IMG/VR virus record: IMGVR_UViG_3300044699_000112
Coordinates: 1 to 64,000 of that record
Direction: 5' to 3' (one strand)
Length of the DNA stretch: 64,000 bases
Source of the DNA: a virus
Part shown: in pieces, positions 5,915 through 14,104 of the stretch
Layout: each line of letters starts with the position of its first letter
How positions within the stretch are numbered: the first letter of the stretch is position 1
The notes under the pieces: generated by a model
Told to the model about the DNA's origin: nothing
Databases searched by the model: none
What the model saw: the letters and a program-made list of their open reading frames with translations, nothing else
Translations under genes and position numbers: made by a program

Positions 5915-6480
5915 TGAGCCCGAGTGATCTGGCGTTCCTCAAGGCGCTCGGCATCAAGGCCGAGGAGGTGCAACCGGCGGCGAAGCAGTGGAACGATGAG
6001 GCGCCGGTGTATGAGACGTGCCCGGAGTGCGGCGGCAAGCGCCACCGCTACCTCTCGGACGGACAGGTGTTCTGCCTCTCGTGCACGAACCGCAAACAGA
6101 GGGAGGCGCGCTACCAGAAGGCCCTGGCGGAGGCCCAGAAGGGCGCCATGATGTCCCGTGACCTCTATCTGGCGCAGCTTGCGTACCAGCGGGCCAAGGA
6201 AGAGTCCGCGGTTCTGAAATACCGGGGCTTCGAGATCTCCCACCTCAACGGCGTGGGCTGGTCCTATCGCCTGCCCAATGACAATGTCTTCGGCCACTGG
6301 ATGAAGGCCCACTCGCTCCAGGATGCCGAGCGCCGGGTCGATCGCGTCTGCGGCCCCGAGATCCGCCATGATGACGACGAGATCGCCTTCCCGCTCCTTG
6401 AAAACCAGTGCCGCGGTTGTGGGGCGCCCTGCGGAGCGCGGCGCTGGTGCCTCTCCTGCGCCAGGGACAAGTTCCTATGA
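5914..6480 (+). CDS. Protein with two zinc ribbons
   Basis: A 188-residue protein with CPECGGKRHRYLSDGQVFCLSC near residue 35 and CRGCGAPCGARRWCLSC near the C-terminus. It therefore has a zinc-binding module at each end around a helical middle. The central GFEISHLNGVGWSYRLPN reads as a small beta sheet. Nucleic-acid binding is likely by analogy, but no enzyme motif is seen. Confidence 0.7.
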   Translation: MSPSDLAFLKALGIKAEEVQPAAKQWNDEAPVYETCPECGGKRHRYLSDGQVFCLSCTNRKQREARYQKALAEAQKGAMMSRDLYLAQLAYQRAKEESAVLKYRGFEISHLNGVGWSYRLPNDNVFGHWMKAHSLQDAERRVDRVCGPEIRHDDDEIAFPLLENQCRGCGAPCGARRWCLSCARDKFL

Positions 6481-6494
6481 GAAGGCGGTGAACG

Positions 6495-6914
6495 ATGGCA
6501 GGACGTAACAATGGCCCCAAGACCACCTGGGGCGAGCTTTTAACCCTGGAGGCGGTGGGTCCTGAAAAATGGGCCGAGGGCGTCCACCAGCGCCGGTACT
6601 GGGCGCTGCTCAATGCTCCGTCGAGCGACAAGGCCACTCTGACGGAGCGCATCAAGGACTTGCGCGAGCTCTACGAGCGCGCCAAAGCCGATCCGAATAT
6701 CTTGAAGCCGATGGCTATGTCCCTGGTCGACCTCGAACTGGGGCTGATCAAGAACATCAAGTGGCTGAAGGCGGGCGGCAAAGACTTCGCGGCCAAGTTC
6801 GACGCCCAGGGCGCCGAGATGGCCGAGCGCAAAGGCTTCCTTCACCAGTTCGAGCGGCTCCACCGGGGCTCGGCGCGGGCGGGCGCCCGCGGCCGCCCTT
6901 CAAGGACGCGATGA
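6495..6914 (+). CDS. Hypothetical helical protein
   Basis: The start follows GAAGGCGG. The 139-residue protein is charged and helical (LTERIKDLRELYERAKADPN, VDLELGLIKNIKWLKAGGKDF) with an Arg/Gly-rich end. The N-terminal MAGRNNGPKTTWGE motif is not one I can assign. The last 15 bases overlap the convergent gene at 6900. Confidence 0.55.
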   Translation: MAGRNNGPKTTWGELLTLEAVGPEKWAEGVHQRRYWALLNAPSSDKATLTERIKDLRELYERAKADPNILKPMAMSLVDLELGLIKNIKWLKAGGKDFAAKFDAQGAEMAERKGFLHQFERLHRGSARAGARGRPSRTR

Positions 6915-7184
6915 ATCCTCGCCGCGCAAATCGTAGAGGAACAGCGGCGTCAGTTCGCCCATGTAGGCGCCGGTCACATTGAAGCTGATAAATTCCTCGG
7001 CGTCTTCTTCACTCATGCCGTCGCGCTCCACCAGGATCGCGACGCACTTGCGGTAGTCGTAGCAGACCACCGGCGTGCGGCAGGCCCCGTGCACCATGCC
7101 GATGACGGCTTCGTCGAATCCGTCTGCGAACATCACCTCGTCGTTGTTCTCAGAGAGATACTCGCGAATTTCGCTTCCAGTCAT
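6900..7184 (-). CDS. Conserved phage protein, ADGFDEAVIG family
   Basis: The product reads MTGSEIREYLSENNDEV, ADGFDEAVIGMVHG, VVCYDYRKCVAILVERDGMS, EEDAEEFISFNVTGAYMG and ELTPLFL. I recognise this order of motifs from a widespread small phage protein of unknown function: a helix, an ADGFDEA loop, a V.YD..KC strand-helix, and a FNVxGAYxGExTPxF end. A GTG at 7220 would extend it by 12 residues, but that runs into the ribosome binding site of the divergent gene at 7226, so ATG at 7184 is preferred. Confidence 0.75.
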   Translation of the reverse strand: MTGSEIREYLSENNDEVMFADGFDEAVIGMVHGACRTPVVCYDYRKCVAILVERDGMSEEDAEEFISFNVTGAYMGELTPLFLYDLRGEDSSRP

Positions 7185-7225
7185 GCTCAAGATGTTACAC
7201 TTCCCCTCGAAGGAGCCCACACGCT

Positions 7226-7969
7226 TTGAGCCCTACTTACGATCCCAACCCTCGCGTCGTCCGCGATCCCAACGTTGCCTACGATCCTAATTTGGATCTC
7301 GATCCCAACGCCGATCCCAATCTCCCCTACGATTCGCGATTCGACGTTCCGCCGGTTGTCGCGCCGCTCGTGGTCGAGCCGCCCACCGCCGAACAGTTAA
7401 CCGTTTTGCTGACGGCGATCCGGCGCATCGCGCCCCTGAGCGCCCGGCGCGTGGTGGAAATCATCGATGCGTTCGCCCTCCACTATTACCCCGATGGCTG
7501 GCCCGAGCCGGGTCCACCGGAGCCGCCGCCCGATGTGCTCATGAACAATTCGATCAGTTCGGCCACGATCCTCACGCTCTCGACGGTGCCCAAGGAAGTA
7601 GTGCCGTGTTTCCCTCCCGGTACATCGCTCGAATTCCGCGGGTGCGCGGTCACCTTCACGTTCGGCACGCTCCCTTACGTCGATGCCGGAGGCGTGGCCA
7701 TGCTTCAGATGAAGATCGGCGGGGTGGTGGTGTCCGAAGACCTCTCATGCGACTTCATGCTGGGTTCGGCGAACTCAACGGCGTCGTTTGTCGCGCTCCC
7801 CGGCATCGCGCTCCAGCCCGATCTGGGGATCACGCTCGTCATAGTAGGCGGCACGCTGACCGGCGGCGATTCGAACATGGTGCTCGACATCACCTACGGC
7901 AAGCATCCGCCTGCCGACGCCGCGGCGCTCGAACGCTCGCTGCCGCCCTACAAATTCGGAGTTGCCTGA
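7226..7969 (+). CDS. DPN-repeat protein with beta-rich C-terminal domain
   Basis: TTG at 7226 has AAGGAG at 7210-7215. The first 40 residues repeat DPN six or more times ([26 protein letters not shown]). A Pro-rich linker follows, then a helix [20 protein letters not shown]. From residue 110 on the protein is beta-rich ([40 protein letters not shown]), like a jelly-roll or decoration domain. A structural role is possible, but no family is recognised. Confidence 0.65.
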   Translation: MSPTYDPNPRVVRDPNVAYDPNLDLDPNADPNLPYDSRFDVPPVVAPLVVEPPTAEQLTVLLTAIRRIAPLSARRVVEIIDAFALHYYPDGWPEPGPPEPPPDVLMNNSISSATILTLSTVPKEVVPCFPPGTSLEFRGCAVTFTFGTLPYVDAGGVAMLQMKIGGVVVSEDLSCDFMLGSANSTASFVALPGIALQPDLGITLVIVGGTLTGGDSNMVLDITYGKHPPADAAALERSLPPYKFGVA

Positions 7970-7979
7970 AGGAGGTATC

Positions 7980-8111
7980 ATGCCGCTGAAATCAGGGTCA
8001 TCCCAGAAGACGATCTCCCAGAACATCAAGACCGAGATGACGCACGGGAAACCGCAGAAGCAAGCCGTGGCGATTGCCCTCTCCAAAGCGGGCAAGTCGA
8101 ACAAGAAATAG
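7980..8111 (+). CDS. Small conserved phage protein [15 protein letters not shown]
   Basis: The 43-residue product starts [20 protein letters not shown] and ends [19 protein letters not shown] plus NKK. This is a very widespread small phage protein (SGSS..TIS.NI..E...GKP..QA.AIALSKA), usually near head genes; the function is unknown. AGGAGG directly before ATG at 7980 gives strong translation initiation. It lies just after the DPN protein and ten bases before the next gene. Confidence 0.85.
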   Translation: MPLKSGSSQKTISQNIKTEMTHGKPQKQAVAIALSKAGKSNKK

Positions 8112-8120
8112 AGGAGAGAA

Positions 8121-8453
8121 ATGCCCGAAGAGACTGTTGAAGAAACCATCGCTCGCGAGCGCGCAGAGCAACTGACCTATCCGGTTCCGGCTCCGGTTCC
8201 GCAAACTGCGCCGCCCACGCTCGAAGGGCTGCACGCCTTCCTCCTCGCGCTGCGGGCGAGCGCGTACGTTTCGGCCCTTACGACCGCCAAGATGATCGAC
8301 GCTTGGCTCGAGAAGTATCCTCTGCCTGAAGAACTGGAAGCTCGCGAAGCCCGCGAGCGCGAAGAGCGAGAAGCCCTCGAAACTCGCGAGGAGCGCGAAG
8401 AGCGAGAAGCCCGCGAGCGCGAAGAGCGCGATCGCGAAGTGGCCGCGGCGTAA
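8121..8453 (+). CDS. Charged coiled-coil protein with ER-rich tail
   Basis: GAGGAGAG precedes ATG at 8121. Residues 1-75 include a helix LEGLHAFLLALRASAYVSALTTAKMIDAWLEKY-type segment, and LTTAKMIDAWLEKY resembles the [18 protein letters not shown] segment of the 7226 protein. The last 35 residues are an almost pure Glu/Arg heptad-like stretch (REAREREEREALETREERE). The matching helices suggest the two proteins share a domain. Function unknown. Confidence 0.65.
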   Translation: MPEETVEETIARERAEQLTYPVPAPVPQTAPPTLEGLHAFLLALRASAYVSALTTAKMIDAWLEKYPLPEELEAREAREREEREALETREEREEREAREREERDREVAAA

Positions 8454-8458
8454 CGATT

Positions 8459-8488
8459 CCGGCCCTTTCAGGTTCCTTTGAGGGCCGG
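8459..8488 (+). terminator. Hairpin after the ER-rich gene
   Basis: CCGGCCCT (8459-8466) pairs perfectly with AGGGCCGG (8481-8488) six bases after the stop codon. No T-run follows. Confidence 0.55.
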
Positions 8489-8504
8489 GCCAACAAATAC
8501 GAGG

Positions 8505-8536
8505 CCGTGGCGGAAGTCCGGACGACTCCGCCACGG
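8505..8536 (+). terminator. Second hairpin in the terL leader region
   Basis: CCGTGGCGGA (8505-8514) pairs perfectly with TCCGCCACGG (8527-8536) around a 12-base loop. Confidence 0.55.
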
Positions 8537-8583
8537 TCGTTGGTCTACAATTGGCTTGTCTCTTTCCAAGGAGACGTTCAGGA

Positions 8584-8637
8584 GCCGCGGGGGCGCGAAA
8601 GTACCTTGACTAAACGGTCGCGCCCCGTGCGGCTTTG
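8584..8637 (+). terminator. Third, longer hairpin before terL
   Basis: GCCGC and GGGCGCG (from 8584) pair with CGCGCCC and GCGGC (8619-8633) with small internal bulges. TTTG follows. The three hairpins insulate terL from upstream transcription. Confidence 0.5.
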
Positions 8638-8643
8638 TATACT
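8638..8643 (+). promoter_or_regulatory. Candidate -10 for leaderless terL mRNA
   Basis: TATACT ends eight bases before the GTG at 8652. Transcription would therefore start at or next to the start codon, and no ribosome binding site precedes that GTG. No good -35 with normal spacing is seen; TTGACT at 8606 is 26 bases away. Confidence 0.35.
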
Positions 8644-8651
8644 CCCCTTCA

Positions 8652-10631
8652 GTGCCCCGTCCGAATAAGCCCGCCTCTCCCGATTCCTCCGTCCTCCTCA
8701 CGCCCGAGCAGCTTGCCATGTCGGTGGGCGGCTACAACCGCACCAAGTTCATCGCCTCGAATGGTGAGTTGATCTGGCAGGCCAACCCCGGCATGCAGGA
8801 GATGATCTTCTACTGGTCGAATCCGGAGGGCGTCGTCTTCATCGACCCGGCCACACACGCGCCGCTCCCGCCCAACAAGGGATTCATCTGCGATGAAATC
8901 CTCGCCGGTGGACCGCGCGGCGGAGGCAAGACGGCGGCCGGTATCGCCTGGGCCGCGGGCTACGTGAACAACCCGAAGTATGTCGGCACGCTCCTCCGCC
9001 TCTCGAACGAAGCGATGAAGGAAACGATTGAAAAAGCCTGGGCGATTTACCGCATGATGGGCGCCGTCAAGAAGGGCAATCCGGTCTCGTTTTTATTCCC
9101 CACGGGGGCGATGATTTACACCGGATACTTGAAGGACGACGCCTCATTTGAGCAGTACAGAGGGCATGAATACCATAGGATTGTCATTGAGGAAGCCGAG
9201 CAGATTAAAAGCGAAGCCCTCTACGCCGCGATCCTGTCATCGAATCGCACCACGGTGCCGGGATTGCGGCCGCAAATCCTCCTGACGGCCAACCCGGACG
9301 GCCCCGGCGCGCAGTGGCTGAAGGCCCGGTTTGTGAAGGTGCGCCAGCACGCCAACGGCGAGCTCTTCCCGTACGGCACGCCCATGTACGACCCGCATTC
9401 GCGGCGCGTGAAGATCTACCTGCACGGGCCGCTCAAAGACAATCCGCAGTTATTGCAGCAGGACCCGCACTACGCCGATCGCCTCGCCGATCCGGCGCAT
9501 CCCGAGTCCAGGCGCAAGGCGTGGATCGACGGCGATTGGGACATCAGCGCGGGCATGTTCTATCCGAACTTCCGGCCGCGCGGCATTTCCTCAGAGCTTA
9601 AAGAATTCCCCGAGGCGTTCCACGTCATCCCCGCCTACAACCTTCCGCCCTGGTGTCATCGCTGGATGAGTTGTGACTGGGGCCACCAGCATCACACCGC
9701 GGTCTACTGGTACGCCCTGGGCCCGGATAAACGCATCCACGTCGAGGACGAGTTGGTCGTTGCGGGCATGGGCGCCGACGAGCTCGGCGCCGAGATCGCG
9801 CGCCGGTCGCTCGCCAAACTCGAGACGATGCCGGAGCCGCGGCTGCGCTGCTACCTCTCGCCCGATGCGTTTCAAGTGAGAGACAAAGATCACATGATCT
9901 CGGATCAGATCGCGTACGGCGTGCAGCGGATCCTCGGGCCGGGGAGCTCGGTGCTGATGGAGTTCACGCCGGTCGAACTGGCGATGTCGCAGATGGACCT
10001 GCAAGGGGCCCTGCGGCTGCGCGAGGAGCGGCTGGCAGCGAGTGAGCTTGACGGGTCGTCGATCTGGTTCACCAGGGCCAACAACGACCGCAAGGCGGGT
10101 TGGGAATTCATCCGCGGGCTGCTCCGCTTTACACCGCTCCGCAAGAAGGCCGAGCCCGATCACGCCTACGGCGATCAGATCCTGGCCACGCGCGGCATCG
10201 TGGCTTACCAGAAGTACATGGCGATGTTCGCCGAGGAAAAGAACGAGGTGCTGCCGCGGATCCGCATTCACGACAAGTGCCCGATCCTGATTGAGACCTT
10301 CCCCAAACTCATCAGCGATTACCCCAACAATCCCGAGGACGTGAAGAAGTTCGATAGCACCGAGACCACGATCGGTGACGATCCGGCGGACTCGCTCCGC
10401 TACGGCTGCATGGGCTTCAAAGACCATGAGTCGAAGGTCCCGCGCGATGTCTACATCGGCGAGGAAATCGACCGCATTGCCGCGGCCAATCCGCAGGATC
10501 AGGACTTCAACATGAAAATCCTGATCGCTCAGCAGGCGCAGCGAAGGTACGATAAACAAAATAATGAAAACGCGGAGTGCGTTCTGCTGCGTGACGCTAT
10601 GCTAGCCAGGAAAGGTCAGATGAAACAATGA
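8652..10631 (+). CDS. terL: Terminase large subunit (TerL)
   Basis: This is the ATP-driven packaging motor and headful or cos nuclease. The protein has 659 residues. The ATPase domain has Walker A GGPRGGGKT at residues 86-94 and Walker B IVIEE at 177-181, with a coupling motif LLTANPDGPG. The C-terminal RNase H-like nuclease shows acidic residues in SCDWG (Asp342), SPDAF (Asp405) and DHAYGDQ (Asp503/Asp508). The length is normal to slightly long for the family. GTG at 8652 is the only good start before the conserved region and has no ribosome binding site. The next gene starts inside its last codons. A small terminase partner is not adjacent; the candidate is at the left window edge. Confidence 0.95.
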   Translation: MPRPNKPASPDSSVLLTPEQLAMSVGGYNRTKFIASNGELIWQANPGMQEMIFYWSNPEGVVFIDPATHAPLPPNKGFICDEILAGGPRGGGKTAAGIAWAAGYVNNPKYVGTLLRLSNEAMKETIEKAWAIYRMMGAVKKGNPVSFLFPTGAMIYTGYLKDDASFEQYRGHEYHRIVIEEAEQIKSEALYAAILSSNRTTVPGLRPQILLTANPDGPGAQWLKARFVKVRQHANGELFPYGTPMYDPHSRRVKIYLHGPLKDNPQLLQQDPHYADRLADPAHPESRRKAWIDGDWDISAGMFYPNFRPRGISSELKEFPEAFHVIPAYNLPPWCHRWMSCDWGHQHHTAVYWYALGPDKRIHVEDELVVAGMGADELGAEIARRSLAKLETMPEPRLRCYLSPDAFQVRDKDHMISDQIAYGVQRILGPGSSVLMEFTPVELAMSQMDLQGALRLREERLAASELDGSSIWFTRANNDRKAGWEFIRGLLRFTPLRKKAEPDHAYGDQILATRGIVAYQKYMAMFAEEKNEVLPRIRIHDKCPILIETFPKLISDYPNNPEDVKKFDSTETTIGDDPADSLRYGCMGFKDHESKVPRDVYIGEEIDRIAAANPQDQDFNMKILIAQQAQRRYDKQNNENAECVLLRDAMLARKGQMKQ

Positions 10632-10990
10632 GCCCAACAATGGATCCCGAGTTAGGCGCACCGCCGCGCTCGCTGGAAGATGTTGCGCCGCCGCCGCCCC
10701 CGGCGCCTAAACGATCCGAGGCCACGGGCCCGGTGAAGAAAGTCGGCGCCACCTCGCCGACTCACGAGTCCGTCAATTATACGAGTGCGGCCGAACGCTG
10801 CGAGACGTGCGAACACTTCAACGAGGAAGAAATGAAGTGCAACAAGCACAACTTTGAAGCTGAGCCCGAGGGCCACTGCGACGACTTCGAGTTGCTGGGC
10901 GCCGGTGAAGGCGGCGGCGAAGCGGTGGGCGAGGTCCCGCTCGAGGAGGGCGGGGAAGAGGAAGAAGATCTCGAAGAAGAAGTGTACTGA
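10628..10990 (+). CDS. Acidic protein with four-Cys (HiPIP/rubredoxin-like) motif
   Basis: A 120-residue protein. Its first 50 residues are Pro/Ala-rich and the last 30 almost all Gly and Glu. The middle has SAAERCETCEHFNEEEMKCN and GHCDDFE, giving Cys-x2-Cys, Cys, Cys. I recall small phage proteins near terL and portal with this C.x2.C...C...GxC.x.F/Y pattern, resembling high-potential iron-sulfur or rubredoxin-like knuckles. Metal binding is inferred. The start overlaps the terL stop (ATGA). Confidence 0.7.
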   Translation: MSPTMDPELGAPPRSLEDVAPPPPPAPKRSEATGPVKKVGATSPTHESVNYTSAAERCETCEHFNEEEMKCNKHNFEAEPEGHCDDFELLGAGEGGGEAVGEVPLEEGGEEEEDLEEEVY

Positions 10991-10992
10991 CC

Positions 10993-11394
10993 ATGCGGCC
11001 CGGTTTCTGGACTTCCCTCATCCTGCTCATACCGGGCGTGCGCCGCGCGTTCGACATCGCCGCGGAGAAGTCGCTTGAGGCGGCCCGATTCCAGGGCGAA
11101 ATACTCGCCATGCGCTCACGCATCGACACCCTAGAGACCGAGCGCGCCGACATGAGCCGGGAGAAAGACGCCGCCTACAAGCTGGTGATCAATGTTTTCT
11201 CACAATATGCGTGGGGGACCAAGCAGTTTGCTGAAGCGAGCGGGATGCCGCCGCAGTTCCATCCCCAGGGCGGGGCGATGCCCGCCGATTCCATCAACGC
11301 GAGCGCGCTGATCGAACGGGGCAATAAGCAGGCGATGGAAGACTTCCTCCGCGAAATGGACAATCGGGGATACCAGGAAGCCGGGAGCACTTAA
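10993..11394 (+). CDS. Hypothetical protein with N-terminal hydrophobic helix and coiled coil
   Basis: A 133-residue protein. The start FWTSLILLIPGVRRAF may be a short membrane-touching helix. It is followed by a coiled-coil segment with EILAMRSRIDTLETERADMS. The second half is unassigned. It lies two bases after the cysteine-motif gene and directly before the next ATG, so it belongs to the head operon; scaffold or virion-core accessory roles are possible but unproven. Confidence 0.65.
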   Translation: MRPGFWTSLILLIPGVRRAFDIAAEKSLEAARFQGEILAMRSRIDTLETERADMSREKDAAYKLVINVFSQYAWGTKQFAEASGMPPQFHPQGGAMPADSINASALIERGNKQAMEDFLREMDNRGYQEAGST

Positions 11395-11790
11395 ATGGCT
11401 GAATATAACGGACGGCCGATCACGCGCTACGGTTCACCGGCCACCAAGTTCAACACCAAGCTCTCGTTCGACGAGGAGTTGCGGTTCCAGAAGCACAAGG
11501 CCGTCCACTCGCCGCAAGATTCGGGCGAGGACTACGACGAGCGCGGCGCATGGCTCGCCGGGCAGAAGTCCGATCAGACCAAGGGCGAGCACGGCAACGA
11601 CCTCTGGAAGAAGCCCAACCATCCGACGCAGTCGGACGAAAGCCTCTACGCCGGTCACGGCCCGGCTGGCAAATGGCTCCCCGAGGGCGGCTACGTGCCC
11701 CACGGCGGACTGCTCAAGGCCAAGCTCCAGGATGAGATCAAGGCCGCGCGCCCCAAAGGCAACCGCACCCGGTACTGGGAACAGGAGTAA
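11395..11790 (+). CDS. Conserved pre-portal phage protein (KPNHPT motif)
   Basis: The 131-residue product contains DYDERGAWLAGQKSDQ, HGNDLWKKPNHPTQSDES and LPEGGYVPHGG. The order 'YD.RG.W...G....H..D..KKPNHPT.S..S.Y' marks a small protein commonly encoded beside podovirus and siphovirus portal genes; its function is unknown. Basic and acidic residues are evenly mixed, with no membrane segment. It begins at the base after the preceding stop and ends four bases before the portal start. Confidence 0.8.
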   Translation: MAEYNGRPITRYGSPATKFNTKLSFDEELRFQKHKAVHSPQDSGEDYDERGAWLAGQKSDQTKGEHGNDLWKKPNHPTQSDESLYAGHGPAGKWLPEGGYVPHGGLLKAKLQDEIKAARPKGNRTRYWEQE

Positions 11791-11793
11791 ACG

Positions 11794-14082
11794 TTGATCG
11801 CCGATACCGATTCCAAAACAGTCGTAACGCCCGCGGACTTCGTCCAGGTGCACTCGCAGGCCCTCGGCAAGTGGATCATCGAGGATCTCGACCGACCGCT
11901 TTCGGCGGCCCGCTGCGCCCAACTTCTCCGGGCCAAGCGGGCCCTTTTCTACTGGGAGGGGAAGCAGTACGGCCACCTCAAGTGGGACTCGCATCTGGGC
12001 GCGTTCGATTGGGTTCCGATGGATTTTAAAGAGGAAACCCAGCGCGTTTTTGCGAACGTGTACAACATCATCTATAGCGACGGCCAGAAGTTCAACTCGC
12101 TCGTAGGCCAGCGGAGATTGAATCAAAAAGCGGTTCCTGACGACGCGAAGAATTACACCCAGTTGCAGGTGGCCTCGAAGGCCAACACGATGGCGCGGCA
12201 TCTGCTCAGATATTGGAAGCTGCAGCGCCGGGCGCCGAACGAAATCGCCGAGGTCGTCTGGAATACCGGGCCGGTGTTCGGCTTCGTCGATCACGTGGTT
12301 GACGGAAGGAAGCACGGCTTCCATACCGAGCCGGTCTATGGCCTCGAAGAGGTCGAAGGCCCCGGTGAAATGGTCTGCGCAGTGTGCGGCGGCAAGAGCC
12401 CCGAGGGGAGCCCTGCGTGCGAGAACTGCGGCTCGCCGCTTGACCCGATGTCGTCCCCCACGGTCCCCGGCCCGCCGATCCAGCAGACGATCCAGATGGG
12501 CGAGATGGAATACGCCAAGGGCATGCCGGAATTGCAACTGCTCAGTTGCGTCCAGGTGATGGTCCCGTATGACGCCAAGTGGATCGATGACGATTGCGAG
12601 TGGCTCGACTACTCGTTCCCACTCACCAAGCTGAAAGCCAAGCTCGTGCTGCAGCGCCTCAACGCGGCGAAGAAAGACATGTCGCCGCTCGCCGATTGGG
12701 ACACCGACGAGAACGTGGCCGAAGCCGCGCGCATGCTCGAAGAGATTCAGAATCCCAACGACCGGACGATCGATCGCACCGCCGAAACGGTGAGCTACGG
12801 CCGACGCTGGCTGAACCCGAAGGCGTACGACGGGATGCCGCGCGAGATCCGCCGCGCCGCCGAGCGGCTCTACCCCGATGGCTGCCTCATTCATCGCATG
12901 GGCGGGCGCCCGGTAGCGGTGGATGCGGCGAAGATGACCGAGCACTGGAGCGTCTGCAAAAGCGGGACCAATGCGTATATCAATGGGCCAGGGCTCGCGC
13001 ACACCATCATCGGGCAGCAGGACAGCATCAACAATTTTTGGAATATGGCTGATGAAACGGTGATGCGAGGGATCCCCAAGCACATTGTCGACAGTCAGAT
13101 TCTCAATCCGGAGACGGTCAAGAAATCCGGCACAGTGGGCGAGCTCCTGTTCACCAGGACCGGCGGCGTCGACTTGCAAAAAGCGTTTGTCACGATCCCC
13201 ACCGCGGTCCTGCACAACGGGCTGATGCCGGTGGCCGAGGCGATGCGGCAGTACACGCGCGAGGCCGACAACATTCAGCCCGCGTTGTTCGGAGGCGGCG
13301 ATCCGGCGCCGACGTGGCGCCAGGACCAGCAGCAGAAGGCAGGCGCCCTGCAGGGCCTGCAGCTTCCGTTTGAGGGCATGCAGAACTTTGTGTCGGACAT
13401 GCTCGAGGACGGCGTGCGCCTGGGCGCCCGTCACGGCATCGGCGAGGTGACAGTTCCCTCGACCGGCTTCGGCGAGGTGGGCGAATCCATCGATCTCGCC
13501 GAGCTCCAGGAAGAGGGCTGGCATATCGAGGCGGTCGACACCGCGCCGCAGTCCTTCACCGAAAAAGTGACCAAGCTCAGCGGACTCGCGCAGGAGGCGC
13601 CGCAGCTTGCTGCTTCCATCGGCCTGGGTCATCCGATCAACGCCGCGCAAACGAAGGCGTACTTTGGGGTCGATGATTTTTATGCGCCGGGCGAGTTCAT
13701 GTTCTCGATGGTGATGGACCGGATCCAGAAGCTGCTCGGCGAGCCGACGATCCCGCCGCAGATGGATCCGATGACCGGCCAGCCCCTGGTCGACCCGATG
13801 AGCGGGATGCCTGCGGTCGAGACGAGCTCTGTCCCGGTCGATCCATTCCTCGACCAGGACCATACGACGATCGCGACGATCATCCGCGAGTGGTGCATGT
13901 CCCCGGCCGGTCAGCAGGCCGCTGCGGACCCGTCACAGTACTTCCAGAATGTGAAGCTTCACGGCCAGGAACAGGACGCCGCGGCGCAGGCCGCAATGAT
14001 GGCGATGCAGCCCCCGCCCGCCGAAGGCGGCGAAGCACCGCCTGCAGGGCCTCCCGCAGAAACTGCTGCGCCACCACAATAA
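11794..14082 (+). CDS. Portal protein with inserted zinc ribbon
   Basis: The dodecameric head vertex through which DNA is packaged and ejected. The 762-residue product has the features of long podovirus portals: an N-terminal helical part (YNIIYSDGQKFNSLVGQRR), a central region with WLDYSFPLTKLKAKLVLQ, clip/stem motifs (GQQDSINNFWNMADETVMRG) and a Met/Pro-rich C-terminus. Residues 195-212 hold CAVCGG...CENCG (Cys195, 198, 209, 212), a zinc ribbon not usual in portals. TTG at 11794 follows AGGAG. Position (after terL, before scaffold and capsid) supports the call. Confidence 0.85.
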   Translation: MIADTDSKTVVTPADFVQVHSQALGKWIIEDLDRPLSAARCAQLLRAKRALFYWEGKQYGHLKWDSHLGAFDWVPMDFKEETQRVFANVYNIIYSDGQKFNSLVGQRRLNQKAVPDDAKNYTQLQVASKANTMARHLLRYWKLQRRAPNEIAEVVWNTGPVFGFVDHVVDGRKHGFHTEPVYGLEEVEGPGEMVCAVCGGKSPEGSPACENCGSPLDPMSSPTVPGPPIQQTIQMGEMEYAKGMPELQLLSCVQVMVPYDAKWIDDDCEWLDYSFPLTKLKAKLVLQRLNAAKKDMSPLADWDTDENVAEAARMLEEIQNPNDRTIDRTAETVSYGRRWLNPKAYDGMPREIRRAAERLYPDGCLIHRMGGRPVAVDAAKMTEHWSVCKSGTNAYINGPGLAHTIIGQQDSINNFWNMADETVMRGIPKHIVDSQILNPETVKKSGTVGELLFTRTGGVDLQKAFVTIPTAVLHNGLMPVAEAMRQYTREADNIQPALFGGGDPAPTWRQDQQQKAGALQGLQLPFEGMQNFVSDMLEDGVRLGARHGIGEVTVPSTGFGEVGESIDLAELQEEGWHIEAVDTAPQSFTEKVTKLSGLAQEAPQLAASIGLGHPINAAQTKAYFGVDDFYAPGEFMFSMVMDRIQKLLGEPTIPPQMDPMTGQPLVDPMSGMPAVETSSVPVDPFLDQDHTTIATIIREWCMSPAGQQAAADPSQYFQNVKLHGQEQDAAAQAAMMAMQPPPAEGGEAPPAGPPAETAAPPQ

Positions 14083-14087
14083 ACTCG

Positions 14088-14096
14088 TGTTATAAA
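14088..14096 (+). promoter_or_regulatory. Candidate extended -10 promoter before scaffold gene
   Basis: TGTTATAAA is one mismatch from the extended -10 consensus TGnTATAAT. It ends eight bases before the ATG at 14105, so the scaffold/capsid mRNA could be leaderless or nearly so. Confidence 0.5.
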
Positions 14097-14104
14097 TATC
14101 TCCA

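Noticed and set aside
9591-10559. 322-codon minus-strand frame
   Set aside because: It lies opposite the nuclease domain of terL, which has all expected motifs; composition is typical antisense.
11434-13863. 809-codon minus-strand frame
   Set aside because: It is antisense to the portal gene and the gene before it, with Arg/His-rich composition typical of antisense frames in GC-rich DNA.
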